Shown one piece after another: positions 46,882 to 56,200 of a DNA stretch of 64,000 nt (position 1 is the stretch's first letter; the number at the start of each line of letters is the position of its first letter). The position numbers were made by a program, and so were the translations under genes. Source of the stretch: Polymorphospora lycopeni (GTDB taxonomy: Bacteria > Actinomycetota > Actinomycetes > Mycobacteriales > Micromonosporaceae); contig NZ_JBCGDC010000012.1 in assembly GCF_042237075.1 (NCBI RefSeq), positions 1 to 64,000 of the forward strand, written 5' to 3'. The notes beneath the pieces are model-generated. The model made no database searches, was not told the origin of the DNA, and saw only the letters and a program-made list of their open reading frames with translations.

Positions 46882-48116
46882 CCGGCGACGCCCGGGGCCG
46901 GAAAGCGCTTGGCGAGCGCGGCGCAGGCACGGTCGAAGGAGGCGGTCAGGCGTTCCTCGTCGGCCGCGGTCATCGTGGCCGGCGGGGTCAGCCGCAGCAC
47001 CGGATGGGCGTTCATCGAGTGGTTGACCACCACGTCGTTGTCGAGCAGGTCCATCAGGAACTCGGCGGCGTGCTCCCCACCGCGGAACTCCACGCCGATC
47101 AGCAGCCCGGCGCCGCGCACCTCGGCGACCAGGTGCCCGATCCTGCGTACCGAATCGGTCAGCGCCGCGAGCAGCCGGCCGCCCAGCCCCGCGGCCCGGT
47201 CGACCAGCCCCTCGTCGCGGAGGACCTCGACGGTCGTCCGGACCGCCGCCATCGCCAGCGGGTTGGCGGAGAACGTCGACGTGTGCAGGTAGGGGTCCTT
47301 GTCGAACGGGGCGAACACCTCGGGGGTGGCCAGCGTCGCCGCGACCGGCACCAGCCCGCCGCTGAGCGCCTTGCCGACCAGGAGCAGATCCGGCCGTACG
47401 CCGTCGCGGTCCGCGCCCCACCAGGTGCCGAGCCGGCCCAGTCCGGTCATCACCTCGTCGAGGACCAGCAGGGCGCCGCGTTCGCGGCAGAGCGCGGCGA
47501 CCGCGCCGAGGTAGCCCGGCTCGGGGATGATCACCCCGCCCTCGCTCTGGATCGGCTCCACGACCACGCAGGTCTCGCCGTCGACGACGTCGGCCAGGGC
47601 GGCGAGGTCGCCGAACCGGACGTGTCCGACCTGCGGCAGCAGCGGCCGGAACGGATCCTGGTAGAGCGCGCGGGCGGTCAGTGACAGCGCCCCGGTCGTC
47701 TTGCCGTGGTAGCCGCTGTGCATGGAGACCAGCCGGTGCCGCCCGTTCGCCCGGGCGATCTTGATGGCGGTCTCCACCGCCTCGGCACCCGAGTTGGAGA
47801 AGTGCACCTTGGACAGCCCGGTCGGCGCCACCGAGGTCAGCGCTTCGGCCGCCCGGGCCGCCGGCTCGTTGAGCAGCACCCGGGTGGACAGTGCCTGCCG
47901 CTCCAGTTGGTCGCGGACGGCGGCGAGCACCCGCGGGTGGCCGGCGCCGACGAAGAAGACGCCGTAGCCGCCGCAGTTCAGCAGGTCACGGCCGTCCTCA
48001 GTGTGCACGACGGAGCCGGTGGCACCGATCTCCAGCGGTGTGTTGAGCATCGCGGCCACGCGGCCCTGCCCGTCGCTGAGGTGCCGGCGGTAGAGATCGA
48101 GGACATCGGTGGACAC
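46878..48116 (-). CDS. Class III PLP-dependent aminotransferase
   Basis: This 412-aa aminotransferase has Asp220 (VLDEVMTG) and PLP-binding Lys249 (LLLVGKALSGG), the signatures of omega-/acetylornithine-type class III enzymes. Other family features are SNSGAEAVETAIK and a TSTFSANPLA loop. In this cluster it would aminate an aldehyde released by the adjoining reductase. The GTG start at 48116 has no strong ribosome site. It is first in the operon aminotransferase-reductase-SRPBCC and divergent from the enoyl-CoA hydratase. Confidence 0.88.
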   Translation of the reverse strand: MSTDVLDLYRRHLSDGQGRVAAMLNTPLEIGATGSVVHTEDGRDLLNCGGYGVFFVGAGHPRVLAAVRDQLERQALSTRVLLNEPAARAAEALTSVAPTGLSKVHFSNSGAEAVETAIKIARANGRHRLVSMHSGYHGKTTGALSLTARALYQDPFRPLLPQVGHVRFGDLAALADVVDGETCVVVEPIQSEGGVIIPEPGYLGAVAALCRERGALLVLDEVMTGLGRLGTWWGADRDGVRPDLLLVGKALSGGLVPVAATLATPEVFAPFDKDPYLHTSTFSANPLAMAAVRTTVEVLRDEGLVDRAAGLGGRLLAALTDSVRRIGHLVAEVRGAGLLIGVEFRGGEHAAEFLMDLLDNDVVVNHSMNAHPVLRLTPPATMTAADEERLTASFDRACAALAKRFPAPGVAG

Positions 48117-48235
48117 GGCGGAAGTCTGCCCGAACGATCTTCAGCCGGCAAGGTCACGGCCCGAAAGAAGCTTGGCGCACGGCCGCCCCGGACCGACGAT
48201 TGCCGCCCGGCCACCGGCGATCTATGGTTTCCGGC

Positions 48236-49096
48236 GTGGATGCGTACAGCGAGATCACGTACGGGGTCGCGGACCGGATTGCGACGATTTCGCTGAATCG
48301 GCCCGATACCCGCAACGGCTACACCGTACGGATGGCCGACGAACTGGCGCACGCCTTCGACCGGGCGGACCACGACGACGACGTACGCGTGGTCGTCTTC
48401 ACCGGCGCCGGCGAACACTTCTGCGCCGGCCTCGACCTGTCCATATCGGAGTTCGACACGCCCGCCGACGGTGATGCCGGGGAGTGGGACGAGCCCGCCG
48501 GCCGCTGCTCGATGCGCATCTACACGATGAACAAGCCGGTCATCGCCGCCATCCGGGGTGCGGCCGTCGGCGCCGGCGCGACCATCATCCTGCCCGCCGA
48601 CTACCGGCTCGCCGCCACCGACGCCCGGTTCGGGTACGTCTTCAGCCGGCGCGGCATCTACGCCGAGGGCGCCTCCGCCTGGTTCCTGCCCCGGCTGGTC
48701 GGGATGGGTCGCGCCCTGGACTGGATGATCAGCGGGCGGGCCTTCGACGCCGCCGAGGCGCTCGACGCCGGCCTCGTCCACAGTGTCCACGAGCCGGAAC
48801 AGTTGCTGGACAAGGCATACCAGCTCGCCCGCACCATCATCGGCACGACCGCGCCCGTCTCCGTCGCCGTCATCCGGCAGCTGCTCTACCGGATGAGCGC
48901 CCTGGACTCGCCGTACCCGGTCCAGCGCCTGGATTCCCGGCTCGCCGCCGACAGTCTGGACAGTCCCGACGCCCGCGAGGGCTTCGACTCCTTCCGGCAG
49001 CGCCGGGAGCCCGCGTTCCCGGGCCGGGTCAGCACCGACCTGCCCGGCTACCTACCCTGGGAAAACGGGTCGAGGGCTCGCCGTGACAGCGAATGA
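48236..49096 (+). CDS. Enoyl-CoA hydratase/isomerase family protein
   Basis: This 286-aa crotonase-fold protein has an oxyanion-hole stretch (EHFCAGLDLS) and a second loop (GAAVGAGATIILPADYRLAA). The usual Glu acids are not evident in the active-site loop (SRRGIYAEGASAWFLPRLVG carries one Glu), so hydratase or isomerase activity is not certain. The GTG at 48236 is preferred, with an ATG at 48224 also possible; neither has a clear Shine-Dalgarno. Its place at the edge of the PKS cluster makes a role there possible but unproven. Confidence 0.83.
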   Translation: MDAYSEITYGVADRIATISLNRPDTRNGYTVRMADELAHAFDRADHDDDVRVVVFTGAGEHFCAGLDLSISEFDTPADGDAGEWDEPAGRCSMRIYTMNKPVIAAIRGAAVGAGATIILPADYRLAATDARFGYVFSRRGIYAEGASAWFLPRLVGMGRALDWMISGRAFDAAEALDAGLVHSVHEPEQLLDKAYQLARTIIGTTAPVSVAVIRQLLYRMSALDSPYPVQRLDSRLAADSLDSPDAREGFDSFRQRREPAFPGRVSTDLPGYLPWENGSRARRDSE

Positions 49097-49574
49097 CGCC
49101 TACGGTGGCGGGATGATCGAGGAACTCGCGGAGCGGATCACCGTCGCGGCGCCGACCGAGACCGTCTATGCCGCCGTCGCCGACCTGCGGCGGATGACCC
49201 GGTGGAGCCCGGAGTGCTTCGCGATCTGGGTGACCGCCCGCAACGGCGGCCGCCCCCGCCGCTTCGTCGGCTGGAACCGGCGCGGCCCGTTCCTCTGGTT
49301 CACCACCGGACGGGTCGTCGTCGCGGAGCCCGGCCGCGAGTTCGCCTTCGACGTCACCGCCTTCGGCCAGCCGGTGGCGCGCTGGGGCTACCGGTTCACC
49401 CCGGCCGACGGAGGCACCGAGGTGACCGAGTACTGGCACGACCGGCGCAACCGGGCGGCCATGGTGCTCGGCCGGATCTTCACCGGCAAGGTGGCCAAGG
49501 TCCGGCCGGCGGCCAACCGTGAAGGGATGCGGCAGACGCTCACCCGACTCAAGGACGACGTCGAGCGCCACTGA
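49083..49574 (+). CDS. SRPBCC-family protein
   Basis: This 163-aa START/Bet v1-like protein begins at a GTG that overlaps the hydratase gene by 14 bp and has GAGGG nearby. An internal ATG at 49113 would give 153 residues. Residues near the N-terminus (ITVAAPTETVYAAVADLRRMTRWSPE) and C-terminus (REGMRQTLTRLKDDVE) match the polyketide cyclase/dehydrase-type fold. The ligand is unknown. The overlap suggests co-translation with the hydratase. Confidence 0.78.
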   Translation: MTANDAYGGGMIEELAERITVAAPTETVYAAVADLRRMTRWSPECFAIWVTARNGGRPRRFVGWNRRGPFLWFTTGRVVVAEPGREFAFDVTAFGQPVARWGYRFTPADGGTEVTEYWHDRRNRAAMVLGRIFTGKVAKVRPAANREGMRQTLTRLKDDVERH

Positions 49575-49826
49575 CCGACGTCCCGTTCGCACCCGGAGGC
49601 GAACCTCCACTGCCGCGTCGACCAAGCCCGAGCCGTCGAGACGGCGGGCCGCTCCATATCCGACAGGATCTCCGCCAGCCGGGCGAATCGGTCCTTGCCC
49701 GGGGCAGCCGATCGCTCAACCTCCAGGGGGTTCGATAGAACGTCCGGCGCGCCGTCAGTTTCGGCCCGCCCGTGACCGCTGCGTGTCACGGCTACCGGCC
49801 CGCGGATGGCCCGTGATGGTTCGGCT

Positions 49827-50195
49827 TCAGTCGTCGTGACCGGCAGCGGGACGAAGGTGTCCCCACTGCGGGTCGTAGCAAACAAGTCCGTGGTCGGCGG
49901 CCATCCGTGCAGCCGCGGAGGAAACCTCATCGGACCGGCTGAACGGGATCGTAAAGTAGACCATCGGGCCGGAGGCCTCGTCGATGAGGCCGTTCGACAG
50001 AGGGTGGAGCTGGGGATCGTGGCCGTACAGATCGGGCCATCGGGCTGCCACGGCATCGACGTAGGCGCGGATGCGGGGCGTGGGCGGCTGCTCCTCGCTC
50101 TCGAAATACCGCTGATACCGGGCCTCATACGCCTCACCGGCCGCTTCGTCGTCGGCGGGCGTGTCACCCTCCCACACCGCCAGGTCGTAGCTCAT
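49827..50195 (-). CDS. Uncharacterised small protein
   Basis: This 122-aa acidic protein begins MSYDLAVWEGDTPADDEAAGEAY and contains RIRAYVDAVAARWPDLYG and a PMVYFTIPFSRSDEV segment. The pattern is familiar from hypothetical actinomycete proteins, but no function is known to me. The ATG at 50195 is chosen because the sequence before it is not protein-like. No signal peptide or membrane segment is seen. The 252-bp gap before it (49575-49826) shows nothing I can support. Confidence 0.65.
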   Translation of the reverse strand: MSYDLAVWEGDTPADDEAAGEAYEARYQRYFESEEQPPTPRIRAYVDAVAARWPDLYGHDPQLHPLSNGLIDEASGPMVYFTIPFSRSDEVSSAAARMAADHGLVCYDPQWGHLRPAAGHDD

Positions 50196-50301
50196 GCGGG
50201 AAGTGTGCCAGTGCCGGCGGTGGGGTCTTCGGCGACTGACCTGGTGTGAACACACCGGGCCGCGTGCCTGGCTGTCGTACCCGTGTGTGAGGCTTCGGGG
50301 C

Positions 50302-50946
50302 ATGGCGACGTTCGTTCTGATCCATGGCGGCGGGGGTAGCGCCTGGGACTGGCATCTTCTGGTGCCTGAGCTGGTCGGCCGCGGCCACGATGTGGTGGTG
50401 CCGGAGTTGCCGATCGAGGACAGGTCGGCGGGATTCGCCGAGTTCCGCAAAACGGTCGTCGACGCGATCGGTGACCGGGACGACCTTGTGGTCGTCGGAC
50501 ACTCGTACGGTGCGTTCACCGCGCCGCTGATCGCCGACAAGCTGCCTGTGCGACTGATCGTCCTGCTCACTCCGATGATCCCGGCACCCGGTGAGAAGCC
50601 CGGGGACTGGTGGGACAACACCGGTCACCGCACCGCGGAGGGGCTCAGCGAGGAGCAGCAGTTCCACAACGGCGTGCCGGCCGAGGTCGTCGCGGAGGCC
50701 GCGAAGCATGGCCGGGAGCAGGTCAGCGCGGAATGGAACGAGCCGTGGCCTCTGGACGCCTGGCCGGACGTGCCGACGAAGGTGCTCATTGCCCACGAGG
50801 ATCGGTTCTTCCCGGCGGACTTCCAGCACCGGGTGGCCGCCGACCGGCTCGGCGTCACCCCGGATGTAATGGACGGATGCCACGCGGTGGCACTCAGTCA
50901 CCCGAAGCAACTCGCCGACCGGCTGACCGCTTACCTGCCGCACTGA
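50302..50946 (+). CDS. Alpha/beta-hydrolase fold protein
   Basis: This 214-aa hydrolase has an oxyanion loop near HGGGGSAWDW, a nucleophile elbow GHSYGA (Ser near residue 73), a possible acid in HEDRFFPADF and a late His in GCHAVALSHP. It resembles esterase- or salicylate-esterase-like small hydrolases. The ATG at 50302 follows a run containing GGCTTCGGGGC, with no clear ribosome site. It is divergent from the small uncharacterised gene, and no substrate is indicated. Confidence 0.82.
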   Translation: MATFVLIHGGGGSAWDWHLLVPELVGRGHDVVVPELPIEDRSAGFAEFRKTVVDAIGDRDDLVVVGHSYGAFTAPLIADKLPVRLIVLLTPMIPAPGEKPGDWWDNTGHRTAEGLSEEQQFHNGVPAEVVAEAAKHGREQVSAEWNEPWPLDAWPDVPTKVLIAHEDRFFPADFQHRVAADRLGVTPDVMDGCHAVALSHPKQLADRLTAYLPH

Positions 50947-50977
50947 CGGCGAGGGGTACCACGGCCGTTGACGGCTG

Positions 50978-51250
50978 TCAGGTCGGTGCGCTCTGGAGTG
51001 TGTCCGCGACCGGGCGCCGGGTGGCAACCATCGCAGAGATGGCGGTGAGCGCCGCGACGGCGAGCAGCCAGGAACCGGGTAGGTACTGGACCTCACCGGT
51101 GCTGACGAACGCAAGAAGCCCTATGCCGGTCGGGATTCCCGCGGCGACGCCGGGTATGGCGAGAAGTAGTTGCGCTACCGCCAGGCCGACGCTGGCCTGT
51201 GCGGGCGTGGCGCCGAGTGTCCGCGCGACGGCCAGCGCAAACAGGAAGGC
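50978..51250 (-). pseudogene. Remnant of an FtsX-like ABC-transporter permease (C-terminal end only)
   Basis: The frame gives FLFALAVARTLGATPAQASVGLAVAQLLLAIPGVAAGIPTGIGLLAF..., the last two membrane segments and the closing ATRRPVADTLQS of an FtsX-family permease. Nothing permease-like precedes it, and the upstream bases (51251-51355) read as unrelated Arg-rich sequence. It is a 90-codon 3' fragment, the leftover of a lost operon. Confidence 0.65.
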
Positions 51251-51359
51251 CGGCGGCCCCTGGCGCAGCAACCCGCTGCGCCGGGGGCCGCACCCGGCCT
51301 GTGACCGGTGTCCCGGTCGTCGTGCGGTCAGCCGCCCCGCCCGAGCAGGCTCCAACTGG

Positions 51360-53279
51360 TCAGCCGGCGGGTGGAACGGTCCATGAGGACCGGATCAGCT
51401 CCCGCTCGGCGGCGGCGAGGTGGACGGTCACGGCGAGCCAGGCCCAGGCGTACCGGTCCGAATCCGGATCGGTACGCCGGCCGAACGCGTCCCGGCCGCA
51501 CCGGTCGGCCTCGTCGGCGAGCGCGGTGGCCACCGCGGCGGCGGTGGTGAAGCCGGCACGGCGCAGCGGACCGGCCAGCCCGGCGGCGTCGCCGCGGGCC
51601 GCCTCGGCGACGGCGCGGCGACCGCCGGAGACGGCCAACTCCACCAGTCGGCGGACCCGCCACAGCGGGGACTCCGCGACCGTGTCGGCGCCGACGGCGA
51701 GTACCGGTTCGGCCATCGCGGCCGGGTCGCGCGGCGGCAGGTGCCCGCCCTGGAGCTCGTCGTAACCGAGATCCGCCCGGCCGTGCCAGTCCGGTGGCAG
51801 CCGCAGCGTCCCGGCGGCACCGGGCACCGGGCCGACCACGAGCGGGTGCAGCGTGCTGGCCCGGTCCGGGTCGAGCCGGCCGACCACCCGTATCCGCAGG
51901 CCCGGCCGGGACGCGAGTCGCCGCAGGTTGGCCACGTGGGCCAGCACCGGGTGGGAGTTGGCCGGCACCAGCCGGATCACCGGCCCGTCCGGCACCGGTG
52001 CCCGGTCCGGTCCGCCGTCGGTGTCGGGGGCCAGCTCGCGGGCCAGCACCTGGTCGCCGACGGCACCGACCACCATCAGGTCGCAGCCGATCAGCGCGGT
52101 CCCGGCCCGGGCCGGATCCTCCGGGTCGTCGGTGGCGAGTTGGGCGGTCACCACCTCGGCGAGCGGGCGGGCGAACAGGTCCGCCAGCGGTCCGGTGGAC
52201 CAGTCGGTTCCGGGGATCGGGGTGGCCCGGACCCCCTTGCCGGCACCGAGCCGGCCGTCCGGGGCGACGGTGGTGCCGGTGATCCGCAGGCCGCCACGGG
52301 CCAGCACCGCGTGGTTGACCGCGACCGCGCCCATCTCGGTGACCGCCCGGGCGCAGTCGCGTGCCCGGTCCGGGCCGCCCGGTTTCACGTCGCCGAAGGA
52401 GAGCCGGCGCCCGTCGGCGGCGACCAGGTGGGTGACAACCCCGGCATACCCGGTCGCGCTGATCACCGGTTCCCGGCAGACGCCGTACACGTCGAGCGTG
52501 CCGTCCGGCTGGTAGGCCCGGCGCAGGATGCCGACCAGCGCCGGGTCGGGATCGCCGGCGGCCAGCCGGCCGGACACGTACAGCAGGTCGTGCAGCACCT
52601 CGACCAGCTCGGCCAGCCGGTGGCCGGTCTGTCGTTCCCGGTGCGCGCGCAGGCCACGTACCGTGCGCAGCGCGGCGCTCTCGGCCCGCGGCAGGCCGGC
52701 CAGCCGGGCGCCGTGGGCGGCCCGCAGCAGTTCCGCCTGGGGGACCGCGCCGGCGGCGGGTACGCCGGCCGCGAGCACCGCGGCGGCGGCCCGCCACAGC
52801 GCCTCGGCGGCGGCCCGTTGCGCCTTCGTCGGTGCCGTGTTCCGCCCGGCGGCCGCGCCCGCCGTCTTTCCGGTCCGCCCGGTCCGGCCGGTGGCCGCAC
52901 CGGCGCTGTCCGAAGTCGACGGTCCAGCGGAGGTGGCCGCCGGATCGGGGTGGGTGGCCCGGTCGGCGACCGGGCAGGCGACCAGGACTGCGGTCCGGTG
53001 CAGGCAGCGGGGCGTCAACAGGCAACTGCACCGCGCCTGGTCCGGATCGGTGACCGCGCCGGTCGGTCCGGGCGTCAGCGTGACCAGTGCCTCGGGGCCG
53101 CAGTCGACCGACACGCCGCCGTCGACCCGGCCGACCGGTACGCCGGCCAGTCGTTCGACGGTGGCGTCCAGGCGCTTGTGCAGCCGGGGTGGCAGGGCCG
53201 CCACCGCGGCGGCCGCCACCCCGGGCAGCACCGGCGGCAACCGGTCGGTGTCCACGGCGATGGCTGTACGGTCCGTCAA
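51360..53279 (-). CDS. SWIM zinc-finger protein
   Basis: This 639-aa protein has the SWIM motif Cys84-x-Cys86-x5-Cys92-x-His94 (CSCLLTPRCLH). SWIM domains bind zinc and mediate DNA or protein contacts. The C-terminal two thirds is an unrecognised Ala/Gly/Arg-rich region with several beta-like stretches. The best start is a TTG at 53279: GGAGGA lies five bases upstream, and it overlaps the preceding TGA (TTGA). It is the last gene of the cassette with DUF5682-VWA and MoxR. Confidence 0.85.
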   Translation of the reverse strand: MTDRTAIAVDTDRLPPVLPGVAAAAVAALPPRLHKRLDATVERLAGVPVGRVDGGVSVDCGPEALVTLTPGPTGAVTDPDQARCSCLLTPRCLHRTAVLVACPVADRATHPDPAATSAGPSTSDSAGAATGRTGRTGKTAGAAAGRNTAPTKAQRAAAEALWRAAAAVLAAGVPAAGAVPQAELLRAAHGARLAGLPRAESAALRTVRGLRAHRERQTGHRLAELVEVLHDLLYVSGRLAAGDPDPALVGILRRAYQPDGTLDVYGVCREPVISATGYAGVVTHLVAADGRRLSFGDVKPGGPDRARDCARAVTEMGAVAVNHAVLARGGLRITGTTVAPDGRLGAGKGVRATPIPGTDWSTGPLADLFARPLAEVVTAQLATDDPEDPARAGTALIGCDLMVVGAVGDQVLARELAPDTDGGPDRAPVPDGPVIRLVPANSHPVLAHVANLRRLASRPGLRIRVVGRLDPDRASTLHPLVVGPVPGAAGTLRLPPDWHGRADLGYDELQGGHLPPRDPAAMAEPVLAVGADTVAESPLWRVRRLVELAVSGGRRAVAEAARGDAAGLAGPLRRAGFTTAAAVATALADEADRCGRDAFGRRTDPDSDRYAWAWLAVTVHLAAAERELIRSSWTVPPAG

Positions 53280-56200
53280 CGTGATCCTCCGCGGATGCGG
53301 TCGCCCACCCAGCGGGCGAGTTCGAGCGGGCTGAGAGCGGCGACCGGCATCCCGGCCGCGGCAAGCTGCTCGGCGACCGGTACCGAGTAGCAGGGCACTC
53401 CCCTGTCGTCCAGCGCGGCGCAGCCGAGCAGATGCAGGCCGGAACCGGCCAGCGTGCGGACCTCGCCGAGCAGCCCGGCCAGCGGGTAGCCCTCCTCGAA
53501 GTCGCTGACGACCGCGACGATGGTGCGGCTCGGCACGGTCACCAGCGAGCGTGCGTGGGCCAGCGCGGCGGCGATGTGCGTGCCGCCACCGACCCGCACC
53601 TCCAGCAGCAGCGACAGCGGGTCGTCGACCCGGTCGGTCAGGTCGACCACCTCGGTGGAGAAGGCGAGGAAGTGGGTGGACAGGGTGGGCACCCCGGCCA
53701 GTACGGCGGCGGTCAACGCCGACCACACCACCGACGCCTCCATCGAGCCGGACACGTCGACGACCAGCACCAGCCGCCAGTCGGCTTCGGTGCGGGTGCG
53801 GGTGTTGAAGACCGGGCGTTCCGGCACCACCACCGTCCGCCCGTCGCCGAGCCGCTGGGTGTGCGCCAGGTTCGCCCGCAGCGTACGGGCGAGGTTGATC
53901 CGGCCGCCGGGACGGCGGGACGGACGCGGGTTGGTCAGCCCGGTCAGCGCCGGACGCACCTGGGTGGCCAGCTCCCTGGTCAGCTCCTCGACCAGCCGCC
54001 GGACCAGTGGCCGTAGCTTGGCCAGCTGCGCCTCGGGCAGGCCACCGGCCAGCGACAGCACCGAGGTCAGCAGTTCCATCGAGGGGCGTACGGCGGCCGG
54101 GTCCAGTTCGGTGAGCACGTCGGTACGGCCGTTCTCGGCCGCCCGGGCGATGACCTCCTCGCGTACCGCGGTGCCGAACAGCGCCTCGAGTTCGTCGGCC
54201 CACTCGCGGGCGGTCGGGAAGGAGGCTTCCTGGCCGCCACCGGCCGCCTGGCCGAGGTCGGTGGCGCCCTCGCCCTGCCCCGCCCCGTAGAGCTCGTCCA
54301 GGGCGCGGGCGTAGCGGCGGGCGTCGGCCGGCAACCGGTCGGGTTGGCGGCCGAGCAGCAGCCGCCACCGGTCCCTGGGGGCGATCCGGGCGGTCGGCGT
54401 GTCCGGCCCGGCCGCGGAGCCGGCGTCGACCACGGCTCGCGGGTCGGTCGTCGACGGGTCCGGGATCGGGATGTGGCGGGCGGCCAGGGCGGCCCGGCCG
54501 GCCGCGTCGGCGGCGGCCCAGGAGGCCAGCAGCTCGGGCGGGGCGGACAGGGTCAGATCGAGCCGGTCGCCGAGCCGTTCGCCGACGGTGTGCAGCATCC
54601 GGTCCCGGGCCGCCGGGGTGAGCACGTCGAAGCCGCCACGCAGCGCCGGCAGCCGGTCCAGGAAGTCGGCGTCGGTGAGCCTCTCGATCCGCTCCAGCAG
54701 CGGGTTCAGCGCGGCCGGGGCGGACTGCAGCAGCGGGTGTGCCGCGGTGAGCAGACCACCGAGCAGCCGGCGCAGGTGTCGCCGGGTGTCCGGCCCGGTC
54801 GCCGCGTCGATCCAGCCGGCCACCCGGCTGCCCAGGGTTTCCGGGCCGGTCAGTTCGAGCAGCACCCGGGCGGCCAGGGCGGCGCCCTGGATCAGCGGCG
54901 AACCGGCCCGGGCCAGGTGGTCGAGCGCCTCGTCCAGGCGCAGGCCGATCCGTTCCTCGCCGGCCCGGACCGCGAGGTCGACCAGCGCGGCCGCGTCGGC
55001 CGCGGTGTCGCTGCCGGCCAGGCCGGGCAGCCCGCGGACCGCCGCGTCCAGCAGCACGACGGCCAGCTCGGCCGCCCGGGCCCGGCCGTCGACGGTGGTG
55101 CCGGGCAGGTGTTCCCGGCGCAACGCCTCCAGCAGGTCCAGTGCGGCCAGCAGTTCGGGCAGCGTACCGGTGCCCGGCAGCACCACGGTGGCCAGCTCGA
55201 GCCGGTCGGTGACCAGCTCGGGCAGGTCGCACCGGGCGGCGTCGCGTAGCCCGGTGAGGAGCTGCGCGCCGGTGGGGCCGCCCTCGGCGGCCTCCCGGCG
55301 GAACCGCTCCCGCAGGGTGCCGGCCGCGGCCAGCGCCGCGGTCACCCCGCGTACGCCGACCAGGTCCAGCCGCGCCGCCACCGACGGCGTCCAGGCCAGT
55401 TGCCAGCGGGTGGTCAGGGCGGCACCGTCGCCGGTGCCGGAGACCGCGATCGGCTCCCCGTAGCCGACGCCGCAGACCTGGAGGCGTTGCAGCAGGATCT
55501 CTCTGCGCCCGTCCAACTCGGTACGCAGCGGGTCCAGCCGGACCTCGCGGGACTTGGGGCTGTCCGGGTTGGGCAGCCGGAGCCCGCCGAGTTCCGCCTC
55601 GACGGCGGGGCCGAGCCCGGACCGGGGCGTACCGGGGGCGATCCGCCCCCGTTCGGCACCGACCAGCACGGTTTCCAGCGCCTTGGCCAGTGCCCGGCCC
55701 CGGCCGAGCAGTTCACCCTGGCCGAGCACGGTGGTCACCGCCTCCAGCACCTCGCCCCGGCCGGGGGCGGGCAGGTCCCGCAACCGGGCCAGGTCGTCGG
55801 CCAGCCGTACCGCCTCGGCGGCCTCACCGGTGCCGGCGATGTGCCCGGCCCGGCGGAGTTCCCGGCACAGGTCGGTGACCGCCCGGGCGGCGGCGGCCCG
55901 GATCAGTTCCGGGTCGCCGGCGGCGGTGAGGACGAGCTGCTGCCAGCGCGGGTCGCGGATTCCGGCCGGGTAGCCGGAGCGGGAGTCGAGCAGGTCGAAC
56001 GCGTACGGCACCAGCGAGGTGGTCGCCGGGGTACCGCCATCGGTGGTGTCCGGCCCGGACCGGTCCGGACGGTCCGGGGCGGCCAGCAGGGCCGGGGCGT
56101 GGAAGGCGCCGATCACCGCGGCGACCCGCCGGCCGTCCGCGCCGGCCTGTGCCAGCACCTGGCGCATGTGCCGCTCGCGGGCCAGGTCCCGGGCCGGTAC

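Noticed and set aside
51420..53390. Plus-strand ORF of 656 codons
   Set aside because: Mirror frame of the SWIM gene; no motifs and no ribosome site.
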